Source of the DNA: Rhodomicrobium sp. Az07
Lineage (GTDB): Bacteria > Pseudomonadota > Alphaproteobacteria > Rhizobiales > Rhodomicrobiaceae
Length of the DNA stretch: 64,000 bases
NCBI RefSeq assembly: GCF_018619475.1
Contig: NZ_JAHFZG010000006.1
Location: 1-64,000 of the forward strand
Reading direction: 5' to 3'
Positions 1 to 6,884 of the stretch are shown in pieces. Position 1 is the first letter of the stretch, and the number at the start of each line of letters is the position of its first letter. Made by a program: the position numbers and the translations under genes. The notes beneath the pieces are model-generated. The model worked only from the letters and a program-made list of their open reading frames with translations, ran no database searches and was not told where the DNA came from.

Positions 1-1
1 G

Positions 2-505
2 AAGGTTGTTCAGCCCGTCGCCGCTGAGAAGCCCGCCGCCGAGCCCGCGAAGGAAGCTGTGAAGGCCGACGAGGCGAAGAAGCCCGCTCCGGTCGAGGCC
101 GCCAAGGCGGAAGGCGAAAAGAAGGCCAAGCCCGCCGAACAAGCTTCAAAGCCTGACGAGAAGGCCAAGCCAGCGGGAGCGGAAAAAGCCAAGGAAGCTG
201 CGAAGCCCGAGCCTGAGAAGAAGGCAAAGGCCGCAGACACCGAGAAGAAGCTGAAGGGCAAAGCTGCCGCCAAGGAAGAAGAAAAGGCCAAGTCCAAGAA
301 GAGCAAAGGCGAGGATGCGAGCAAAGGCCCGGCAAAGGTCAGTGTCGAGCAGCCGAAGCGCGGCCTGTTCGCCAGCGAGCGCAAAGCGGCGGCCAAATGT
401 CGTGGCTCGGTCGTGTGGGTGGACAAGAACGGGCTCAACCACTACCCCGGCACCCGCCAGTACGGCCGGAAGCCTGGCGGCTTCAGCTGTGAAACCGGCT
501 TGTGA
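2..505 (+). CDS. Lys/Ala/Pro/Glu-rich protein, 5'-truncated
   Basis: The reading frame is open from the first bases of the window, so the gene begins upstream; about 167 codons are visible. The first ~115 visible residues are a low-complexity Lys/Ala/Glu/Pro tract of AEKAKPA-like units, a highly charged, probably extended segment. The last ~45 residues have normal composition, with two cysteines (KCRGSVVWVDKNG and GGFSCETGL), and look like a small folded domain, perhaps disulfide-linked. The tract resembles periplasm-spanning or surface linkers of envelope proteins, but no family is recognised and no function is assigned. A strong hairpin terminator follows the stop codon at once, so this is the last gene of its transcript. 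Confidence 0.6.
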   Translation, partial: KVVQPVAAEKPAAEPAKEAVKADEAKKPAPVEAAKAEGEKKAKPAEQASKPDEKAKPAGAEKAKEAAKPEPEKKAKAADTEKKLKGKAAAKEEEKAKSKKSKGEDASKGPAKVSVEQPKRGLFASERKAAAKCRGSVVWVDKNGLNHYPGTRQYGRKPGGFSCETGL

Positions 506-511
506 TGCAAG

Positions 512-535
512 ACGCCGCCTTCGGGCGGCGTTTCG
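512..535 (+). terminator. Rho-independent terminator after the Lys/Ala-rich gene
   Basis: An 8-bp perfect GC stem (ACGCCGCC / GGCGGCGT) closes a TTCG tetraloop and is followed by a short T-rich run. It begins 7 nt after the stop codon of the upstream gene. Confidence 0.75.
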
Positions 536-568
536 TCCGCCAAGCTTTGCCTTGGCTCGATCCAGATA

Positions 569-665
569 AGCCTGCGTTAGATCGGACTCGATTTGACGCA
601 GAGAAGCTGAAGACAGCAACAATTTACAGCGTTGTGCCGCTTCTGATTTACGGCACGACGCTGTA
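569..665 (+). repeat. Dispersed hairpin repeat family A, copy 1
   Basis: About 97 bp closely matching 40443-40540 in the same orientation; both begin AGCCTGCGTT and end CGGCACGACGCTGTA. The right half (625-665) folds into a 15-bp stem, TACAGCGTTGTGCCG with CGGCACGACGCTGTA. One G.U pair sits where the other copy has a Watson-Crick pair, so pairing is kept while sequence varies. Both copies lie just 3' of a plus-strand gene. No coding potential is seen, and nothing else is recognised between here and 805. Confidence 0.7.
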
Positions 666-805
666 TCCGCACCGGATTTGGTTCGGCGGATAGATCGACC
701 ATGCGAAACCGGAGGCGTTCTGTTTGCAAGGGCGCTCGACGCCAGACAAGGCGCGTTCTCCAGGCGCTAGCTCCGAACGGCTGCGATCACTCTGATGCCG
801 GTCCC

Positions 806-1237
806 TTAACCCTGCCGGAATCGCGCTGGCGGTTGGGGATTGTTGGCGGGGTTGGAGTCGTGCTTCGTGACGCGCGTGAGCGCGCCATGCTCGACGAGCG
901 GCAACAGGTCCGCTTCGAGAGCATCTGCAACGGACTTTTCATAAACCTCATCGCCGTTGACGTGCAGCGTGCATAATTTCGCGAATTTCTCTCTTTTGGC
1001 CGGATCTTCCAGCGCAGCCTTCGTCCAGGCGTAGAGCGGATATTTCTCGACGCCCTGTTGCTCGGCCTCGCTGACATATCCGGCGAACGCGTCAAAGACT
1101 GTAATCGCCGCAGCGCGATGTTTCTGCAGGACGTCGGTTAAAGATTGCAGAGCCGTGTTTTGCGGATCGACATTGAGAAGGCTCGCCGCCTGATCGCTTA
1201 ACCCGACGCGGATTTGATAAAGCCATTCCTCGGCCAC
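806..1237 (-). CDS. Hypothetical protein, ~143 aa
   Basis: Unrecognised soluble protein. The start is set at GTG 1237 because a perfect AGGAGG (complement of 1244-1249) lies 6 nt upstream; an in-frame ATG at 1270 has no such site and would place the Shine-Dalgarno inside the gene. The protein begins VAEEWLYQIRVGL and is mostly helical by composition, with no signal peptide, no membrane segment and no cysteine pair. The C-terminus is polar (SNPANNPQPPARFRQG). It is divergent from the M15 dipeptidase gene, sharing the 1238-1377 intergenic region. No function is proposed. Confidence 0.6.
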   Translation of the reverse strand: MAEEWLYQIRVGLSDQAASLLNVDPQNTALQSLTDVLQKHRAAAITVFDAFAGYVSEAEQQGVEKYPLYAWTKAALEDPAKREKFAKLCTLHVNGDEVYEKSVADALEADLLPLVEHGALTRVTKHDSNPANNPQPPARFRQG

Positions 1238-1377
1238 GAAATACCTCCTGCCGGTTTCCCATTCTGTCATCTTATAATGGAAATAGACACAAAAACGGTT
1301 TTTCGGTTCGTTTCTTAGCCATCGATTTACGGATTATAACAAACAATTTCGTGAGAAAATCGTGAGGACGAAAGCAA

Positions 1378-2181
1378 ATGAATTGGCGAAGCTTTGCGGT
1401 GGCTCTTTTCTGTTTCGCGGCAGGGCTGACTTCAGCGACCGCAGAGGCCGACCTGCCGGACGGCTTCGTTTATCTTCGCGACGTTGCCCCCGATATCGAG
1501 CAGGACATGCGCTATGCGGGGCTGAATAATTTCACCGGGGCGCCCGTTCCCGGCTATGAGGCACCCGAATGCGTGATGCGGCGCGATGCAGCCGAAGCGC
1601 TGAAACGTGCGCAGCGCTCGGCGCAGGGTCTCGGCCTCTCGCTCAAGGTCTTCGATTGTTACCGCCCGCAACGCGCGGTGCGGGCGTTCGGGGCGTGGGC
1701 GCGTGCGCCGGAGGACGGGCGCACGAAAAGCCAGTATCCGCGTCTGCCGAAGGACGCGCTCGTGCCGAATTATATCGCGTCGCGCTCGTCGCATTCGACG
1801 GGGCTTGCCGTGGATCTGACACTTGTCCGGCAGGGCGGAAGCGACCGCCCACCGCTCTTGCGTTCCACCTGTATCGCCGCCGCTCAAGCTCCGGCGGACG
1901 AGCCGAAAGCCGTGCGCAGCAATGCGAATGCCCTCGCGCTCGGCGAACTCGGTCCGGGCGAGCTAGACATGGGCACCTCTTTCGATTGCTTCGACCGCGC
2001 CTCCAAGACGGCGTTTCCCGAACTCACGCCGGAGCAACGGCAATCGCGCGATGTTCTCGTCACGTTGATGGAGCGGGCCGGTTTCACCAATTACCCCGCC
2101 GAATGGTGGCATTTCAGCCTCGCTCGGGCCAAGGACCGCCGTAGCTACGACGTCCCGATCACGCCACGCCCGCTGCGATAG
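1378..2181 (+). CDS. M15 family D-alanyl-D-alanine dipeptidase (VanX/DdpX-like)
   Basis: Zn-dependent peptidase predicted to cleave D-Ala-D-Ala or related cell-wall dipeptides in the periplasm. Residues 1-22 form a typical signal peptide (MNWRSFAVALFCFAAGLTSA). The M15D metal and catalytic motifs are present: SRSSHSTGLAVDLTL near residue 140 (SxHxxGxAxD, His and Asp zinc ligands) and EWWHF near residue 243 (catalytic Glu and third zinc His). The arginine region FDCYRPQRAV near residue 94 also matches the family. Length 267 aa is slightly above VanX (about 200) because of the signal peptide and an insert after the SxHxxGxAxD motif. It is a stand-alone gene with no vanHA neighbours, so housekeeping peptidoglycan turnover is more likely than glycopeptide resistance. 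Confidence 0.88.
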   Translation: MNWRSFAVALFCFAAGLTSATAEADLPDGFVYLRDVAPDIEQDMRYAGLNNFTGAPVPGYEAPECVMRRDAAEALKRAQRSAQGLGLSLKVFDCYRPQRAVRAFGAWARAPEDGRTKSQYPRLPKDALVPNYIASRSSHSTGLAVDLTLVRQGGSDRPPLLRSTCIAAAQAPADEPKAVRSNANALALGELGPGELDMGTSFDCFDRASKTAFPELTPEQRQSRDVLVTLMERAGFTNYPAEWWHFSLARAKDRRSYDVPITPRPLR

Positions 2182-2198
2182 GGGGCTTTCGCGCCCCC
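2181..2198. terminator. Possible terminator hairpin between convergent genes
   Basis: GGGGGC / GCCCCC stem with a 6-nt loop. It starts at the stop codon of the dipeptidase gene and lies 9 nt from the end of the convergent PAP2 gene. No T-run, so only a weak call. Confidence 0.3.
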
Positions 2199-2206
2199 GC
2201 GCTGTC

Positions 2207-2908
2207 TCATGCAGGCCCGCGCCTTCCGAACCAGTCTGCGGCGGCCAAGCATAAAAGCGCCCAACTCGCTCCCGCGCACCACCCCGCAAGCACGTCCGAT
2301 GGCCAGTGCATCCCGAGATAGACGCGGCTCAAACCAATGAGAAGCGTCAGCGCGACGGCAACGGCAAAAACGAAGGTTCTCCCCATAGCGCCGGGCCGCG
2401 CACGGGCGATGAGCGCGCCGAGGATCAGGAAGGTGACGGCCGACATGAAGGCATGGCCGCTCGGAAAGCTGTAGGTCGATGTCTCCGCGATTTCGGCGAC
2501 GAAATCGGGGCGCGCGCGCTGCACCAGAGCCTTCAGCGTGTTGTTGACGAGTGTGCCGCCGACAATGGCGGCGAAGACCAGCGCGAAACCGCCCCAGCGC
2601 CGTTCGAGCGCGAAATAGCCGAGCGCGACGATGGTCGCGAGTGTCAGCACCGCCGTCGACCCGAGGGCAGTGACATCGCGCGCCGCGACGGCAAGCCAGC
2701 GCGGGCCAAGCGCGTTGGCGGGGTTCGCAGGATCGCGCAGCGCGAGAAGCAGGCCGCGATCGAAGTCGACCAGTCCGCCACCGTAAACCGCTGCCGATAC
2801 CCCCGCGAACAGCGCGAAAAGGGCACCCGCCGCAACAAGGGCGGCGATGCGCGGCGGTGACGATCCACGCCGCGCGGGCAATGCGGTATTTTGAAGGGTG
2901 GGCGGCAT
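2207..2908 (-). CDS. PAP2 superfamily phosphatase (membrane)
   Basis: Integral membrane lipid phosphatase, type 2 phosphatidic acid phosphatase family. All three signature motifs are present in order: KALVQRARP (KxxxxxxRP) near residue 129, PSGH near 149, and SRVYLGMHWPSD (SRxxxxxHxxxD, catalytic His) near 194. About five or six hydrophobic segments surround them, with motifs facing the periplasmic side as in the family. Likely substrates are undecaprenyl diphosphate or phosphatidic acid/phosphatidylglycerol phosphate; sequence alone does not decide. It is convergent with the M15 peptidase, so a shared cell-wall role is possible but unproven. Confidence 0.88.
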   Translation of the reverse strand: MPPTLQNTALPARRGSSPPRIAALVAAGALFALFAGVSAAVYGGGLVDFDRGLLLALRDPANPANALGPRWLAVAARDVTALGSTAVLTLATIVALGYFALERRWGGFALVFAAIVGGTLVNNTLKALVQRARPDFVAEIAETSTYSFPSGHAFMSAVTFLILGALIARARPGAMGRTFVFAVAVALTLLIGLSRVYLGMHWPSDVLAGWCAGASWALLCLAAADWFGRRGPA

Positions 2909-3031
2909 CCGGGCTCCGGGAGGTTGCGAAGTGGGGCATTATCGCTCGCGCGCTCTTCCGGGTGGTAAATGCTCGGCGTCGGCGATGGCTCCGCAAGCCA
3001 AGAGTCGCTTCAAGCCGCGTCAGGCGGGAGG

Positions 3032-3072
3032 CTAGAGCCCGTTCCGATCTGATTGAATCGCAACCAGATCGG
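3032..3072 (-). repeat. Dispersed palindromic repeat family B, copy 1
   Basis: 41 bp matching the reverse complement of 49616-49656 at 37 of 41 positions. It contains the inverted repeat CCGATCTG / CAGATCGG (8 bp, 13-nt loop) next to a conserved CTAGAGCCCGTT arm. It lies 26 bp beyond the stop codon of the Kef antiporter gene, in the same orientation relative to that gene as copy 2 is to the L,D-transpeptidase gene. Confidence 0.65.
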
Positions 3073-3098
3073 TAAAACGGTCTCTTATTTTTAGTTTA

Positions 3099-5018
3099 TT
3101 ACGTCACCGGCTTGCCATCGGCCAACGCAACCGCAGTCTTCGCCTTGGCTTCGGATCGCTTCTTTTCCTCGGTCTTCTTGTCGTCCTGCCGTTTCTTGTC
3201 ATCCGCGCGCTTCGTGCGCTCGGCGGCGTTCTCCCAATCCTGCGCGAGGAGCTGCGCAAGCTCTTCCGACCGCTGCATCGCAAGCGCGGCCATCCTCTCG
3301 ACATCGGTATAATGCGCGTAGTCTTCGTAAAGCCGCGCCTCGTCGTGCTCGCGGAATGTCTCGATGGTGAAACGGATCTCGCCTTCGGAAAGACCGAGGC
3401 CGCGCAGCAGGTCGCGGGTGATTTCGAGTGTCGAATGGAAGGCTTCGCGCTCGATGTTTTCGACGCCGAGATCCATGAGCTGATGCACATGGCGGCGGTT
3501 TCTCGCACGCGCATAGATGGGCACATGCGGGAAATAGGCCTTCACGAGTTGCGCCGCCTTGAGCGAACTTTCGACATCGTCGATGGCCAGCACAAAGGCG
3601 CGCGCCTTGCCGACTTCCGCCGCTTCCAGAATGGCGAGACGGCTCGCATCGCCGAAATAGCTCTTGTTGCCGAACTGCCCCACAAGCTGCACCTGATCGG
3701 GGTCTGCGTCGAGCGCGGTGAACGGAATGCCCTTGGCGGTCAGAACGCGTGCCACGACCTGCCCGACGCGGCCGAAGCCTGCAATCACCACATGCCCCGC
3801 GCTCGATGGAAGCTCGTCGTAGAGGGGTTCCGCCTTCACCGCCCGCTTTCGCAGGAAGTCGTCCAGCCCCAGAAGCAGAGGCGTCGTCATCATCGAAAGG
3901 GTGACGATGATCGCGAGCGAGGAAGCGAGCGGCGAGGTCAGCACCCCTCCCTGCTCGGCGCCGGCGAAAACCACGAAGGCGAATTCGCCGCCCTGCGAGG
4001 CGATAATGGCGAACCGCCGCGCCGAGGAGACGTTCAGCCGCTGCCAGCGCCCGACAGCATAAAGAACGGTGAATTTCACCGCCACGAGCGTGATGACAGC
4101 AAACGCGATCAGAAAGGGCTGGCGCAGCAGCGCGTGGTAATCGAGCGCCATGCCGATGGAGGTGAAGAAGAGCGCGAGAAGCAACATCTCGAACGGCTTG
4201 ATGTCTGCTTCGATCTGATGACGGAAGCGCGAGTCGGCCAACAGAACGCCCGCGAGGAACGCGCCGAGCGAGGCCGACAGACCGATCGACGTCATCAGCA
4301 GCGACACCGCCGCAACCGTCAGCAGCGATGCCGCGATCATCGCTTCGCGCACCTGCGTCAGCGCGAGGACATGATACAGCCGGTCGAGAAGATAGCGCCC
4401 GGCCACGATGATCAGCGCAATGGCGGCGAAAATCTTCACCACGCCCGCGATGGTGAGAAGCTCCGGCGACGAAGCCTTGACCGCGAGAAGCGGCACCGCG
4501 GCGAGAAGCGGGATCGCGGCGAGATCCTGGAACAGCAGGACTGAAAAGGCGAGGCGGCCGTGGCGCGACGTCAGTTCGCCTTTCTCTTCCAGCGTCTGGA
4601 GCGCGAGCACGGTGGAGGACAAGGCGAGGGCGAGCCCGACGAGCATCGCTTCCGAGAAGGAAAGGTCGGTACTCGGATTGATGCCCCAGATCAGCACGAC
4701 GAGCAGGATGCCCGTTATGATGAATTGGGCCGACCCTGCGCCGAAGACGGCCTCGCGCATCTTCCAGAGGCGTTTGAGGCGCAGTTCGAGGCCGATGAGA
4801 AACAGGAACATCGCGACCCCAAGCTCTGCGATATGACGCAACATTTCGGGATCGCTTGTCGAATAGCCCAACATGTAGCCGATGCCGTAGGGACCGATGA
4901 AGGCGCCCGCCAACAAATAGCCAAGAATTGAGCCGAGCTTGAGCATGCGTGCGAGAGGCGCCGCCAGCGCAGCGACCCCCAGAAACACGACAAGCTGAAT
5001 GAGGAGTTTTCCGTCCAT
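3099..5018 (-). CDS. Kef-type cation:proton antiporter with TrkA-N domain
   Basis: CPA2 family monovalent cation/H+ antiporter (KefB/KefC/YbaL type), predicted to export K+ at the inner membrane. From the ATG at 5018 the protein is 639 aa. The first ~390 residues form about 12 hydrophobic segments (Na_H_Exchanger fold). A Rossmann RCK/TrkA-N domain follows, with VVIAGFGRVGQVVARV near residue 405. The tail is very Lys/Glu/Asp-rich (KKRQDDKKTEEKKRSEAK). The frame remains open upstream to 5231, but that extension is polar and unlike the family, and an AG-rich stretch precedes 5018. No KefF/KefG ancillary gene is adjacent. Glutathione or nucleotide gating is expected for the family but not shown here. 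Confidence 0.9.
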   Translation of the reverse strand: MDGKLLIQLVVFLGVAALAAPLARMLKLGSILGYLLAGAFIGPYGIGYMLGYSTSDPEMLRHIAELGVAMFLFLIGLELRLKRLWKMREAVFGAGSAQFIITGILLVVLIWGINPSTDLSFSEAMLVGLALALSSTVLALQTLEEKGELTSRHGRLAFSVLLFQDLAAIPLLAAVPLLAVKASSPELLTIAGVVKIFAAIALIIVAGRYLLDRLYHVLALTQVREAMIAASLLTVAAVSLLMTSIGLSASLGAFLAGVLLADSRFRHQIEADIKPFEMLLLALFFTSIGMALDYHALLRQPFLIAFAVITLVAVKFTVLYAVGRWQRLNVSSARRFAIIASQGGEFAFVVFAGAEQGGVLTSPLASSLAIIVTLSMMTTPLLLGLDDFLRKRAVKAEPLYDELPSSAGHVVIAGFGRVGQVVARVLTAKGIPFTALDADPDQVQLVGQFGNKSYFGDASRLAILEAAEVGKARAFVLAIDDVESSLKAAQLVKAYFPHVPIYARARNRRHVHQLMDLGVENIEREAFHSTLEITRDLLRGLGLSEGEIRFTIETFREHDEARLYEDYAHYTDVERMAALAMQRSEELAQLLAQDWENAAERTKRADDKKRQDDKKTEEKKRSEAKAKTAVALADGKPVT

Positions 5019-5350
5019 CGCTCTTTTTTTCAGAGGAACCGCAGCGGATGGCCTGCGTGAACTGCCCGAGCCATTAAGGCAGGAAACATTGTCGCTGCCA
5101 ACCCGGATCAGACCGCGTTTCTGGTTTCGATTGCCCCCGGCGGAGCCTTCGCTCAATTGGTGCTTGTGCTTTCGAGGCGCAGACATTTGCTGGAGAGCGT
5201 GCAGGAACGTGGGCCAAATGAGCGAGAGCACCAGGGCGATAAGCAGCAGTGTTTAACTATTCATGCGCATTCTGATTCAGCTACCATTTGGTATCGAGTT
5301 ATGATTACAATCTTAAGATGTGATTGCGAGGGTGCGAGTGATAGCGTGAA
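5019..5350. other. Intergenic region between divergent kef and HTH genes
   Basis: 332 bp without a convincing gene, locally AT-rich from about 5250. It must hold promoters for both divergent genes. An inverted repeat TACCA-TT-TGGTA at 5282-5293, 58 bp before the small HTH gene, is a candidate operator. No RNA or other repeat was recognised. Confidence 0.4.
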
Positions 5351-5611
5351 ATGACGAACCTGTCTGTCTTTCCGTCCCGATTCGATTATGCCTGCCGGGC
5401 AAAAAGGATGCCCCCGGAGGAAGTGGCAGAGCGCGCCGGGCTTCCGGCCGAGGCGGGACAGGATCTTGCCGTGACGGCGATCCATCTGCCGCTTTATCGG
5501 CTTTGCTACGTCGCCGACGTGCTCGACGTCAGTCTCGATTGGCTGCTTGGACGCGAACCCGCAGCGCAAAGCGAGAAGCAGCAGCAGGCCCGCGCGGCGC
5601 CTTGGACGTAA
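5351..5611 (+). CDS. Small XRE/Cro-type helix-turn-helix protein
   Basis: 86-aa protein with the layout of a single Cro/CI HTH domain: an N-terminal helix (FPSRFDYACRAKRM), the HTH-like PPEEVAERAGLP, and the common C-terminal helix YRLCYVADVLDVSLDWLLGRE that ends many XRE regulators. The residues between them are somewhat degenerate. Probably a DNA-binding regulator, target unknown; the inverted repeat at 5282-5293 suggests self-regulation or control of the divergent antiporter gene. The Shine-Dalgarno is weak. Downstream, 5612-5911 holds no convincing gene. Confidence 0.6.
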   Translation: MTNLSVFPSRFDYACRAKRMPPEEVAERAGLPAEAGQDLAVTAIHLPLYRLCYVADVLDVSLDWLLGREPAAQSEKQQQARAAPWT

Positions 5612-5911
5612 ATGGCCGCGCGCTTCGCATAAACTCGCGCTGTGCGCTTCCTCTCACAGGTGGGGGCTCCGGCCACAGGCCCCGAAAGATGAATGCGCTT
5701 CCCGGCGCGTATCCGGCAGCATTCCCATAGACGCCACCTGTTTACGTGCACCGCCCTTCGTGGTATGGGCAGGCCCATGGCCAGACTGGACGCACAGCCC
5801 CTGTCAACTTTCGCGAGCCGACGAAGATAGCGCGCCTTGCGTGAGGCTGCGCGCGCCCGAAGCGCCGCGAGCCGCTCCGTCCTTCCCGGTCTTACAGAGA
5901 ACAGGTTCGCG

Positions 5912-6475
5912 ATGACGATGCCGTCCGCCACGATCCGGCTGCAAACGCCCGACGATCAATCAGCCCTTTCCTATCTGAATGAATGCGCCTTCGGGCCGGG
6001 CCGTTTCGCGCGCACCGCCTATCGCGTCCGCGAGAACGCGGTCCGCGATCCGCGCCTCAATTTCTGCATGGAACTCGATGGCGAGATGGTGGCTGCGATG
6101 GACCTGACGCCGGTTACGGTCGGCGACGTGCCGGGCGCGCTGCTGCTCGGCCCGCTGATCGTTTCGGGGGAACACAAGAGCCTTGGGCACGGCCTTCGCC
6201 TGATGCTCTACGGCCTCAAGCGCGCGAAAGACCTCGGCCACCGGCTCGTGATCCTCGTCGGCGATCTGCCTTATTACGCGCGCGCCGGCTTTCGTCCGAT
6301 ACCGCACGGCCGCATTGAGCTTCCGGGGCCGGTCGATCCGGCGAGGCTTCTTTATGCCGACCTCGTGCCGGGGGCGCTCGACGAGTACAGTGGCGTTGTT
6401 CGCGGCGTACGCGTCGGGCCGCCCGTCTGCGCCGATGACGCCATCGACAGCGCGTTCCCGGCTCTTGTTGGATGA
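5912..6475 (+). CDS. GNAT family N-acetyltransferase (YhbS-like)
   Basis: 187-aa acetyl-CoA-dependent N-acetyltransferase, probably cytosolic, substrate unknown. The GNAT core is visible: LLLGPLIVSGEHKSLGHG (beta4 plus the acetyl-CoA pyrophosphate loop, degenerate R/QxxGxG) near residue 82, then LVILVGDLPYYARAGFRPI (beta5 and the Tyr-Tyr-AlaxxGF signature) near 117. The YYARAGF and LLxGPL pattern matches the YhbS/COG3153 subgroup. Start at ATG 5912 with an AGAGAACAGG sequence just upstream; the open frame back to 5837 is Arg/Ala-rich and not conserved in type. A second ATG at 5918 is possible. Confidence 0.82.
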   Translation: MTMPSATIRLQTPDDQSALSYLNECAFGPGRFARTAYRVRENAVRDPRLNFCMELDGEMVAAMDLTPVTVGDVPGALLLGPLIVSGEHKSLGHGLRLMLYGLKRAKDLGHRLVILVGDLPYYARAGFRPIPHGRIELPGPVDPARLLYADLVPGALDEYSGVVRGVRVGPPVCADDAIDSAFPALVG

Positions 6476-6884
6476 CCGGTGGAATAATGCTTTAGGATCA
6501 CCCTGCCTGAAATCATTGGAATGGCGAGGTCAACCTGAGATACAGATTGTTACCGCAAGCGTTGCGTCTGGAAGCGGAAGCAATGCGTTTTTCCATCCGG
6601 TCGAATCCTTCCGACTCGGTCGTCTCCGATAAACGACCGGGTTTGAAGGGCCATCAGCTTGTTCTTTGCCGTGCCTGCGATAAGAGCAAACGCGGCACAC
6701 ATGTTGGGCAATTCGTCCGTCAAATGATCACTGCGAAAGGGTGCGCTTTTAGGTCGCGCGTCGACTTGTTCTAAAAACAGCTCGTTGAAGCGGTCTGTTT
6801 GCAGTTTGGCTTAGTTAACCGTTGCCGCGCGCGGCCCCTTGATGACATAAAGGCGTCCGGGGGATGGGCTAATAAAGGACAAAA
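6476..6884. other. 409-bp intergenic region before nuoG
   Basis: No gene is supported. The region is less GC-rich than its neighbours and should carry the promoter of the nuoG-N operon, but I see no convincing -35/-10 pair. A short hairpin (GGTCGT / ACGACC, 6620-6640) is present. No RNA gene or copy of the dispersed repeats was found. Confidence 0.35.

Noticed and set aside
1238-1270. ATG 1270 as start of the 806-1237 gene
   Set aside because: A perfect AGGAGG lies between this ATG and GTG 1237 at ideal spacing for the GTG.
3312-4544. 410-codon plus-strand frame opposite the Kef antiporter gene
   Set aside because: It is a shadow of the real gene: rich in Arg/His/Glu/Gln with no domain, while the minus strand shows a full antiporter plus TrkA-N protein.
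5018-5231. N-terminal extension of the Kef antiporter to 5231
   Set aside because: The 71 extra residues are polar, lack membrane character and have no family counterpart; MDGKLLIQLVVF at 5018 fits the family start.
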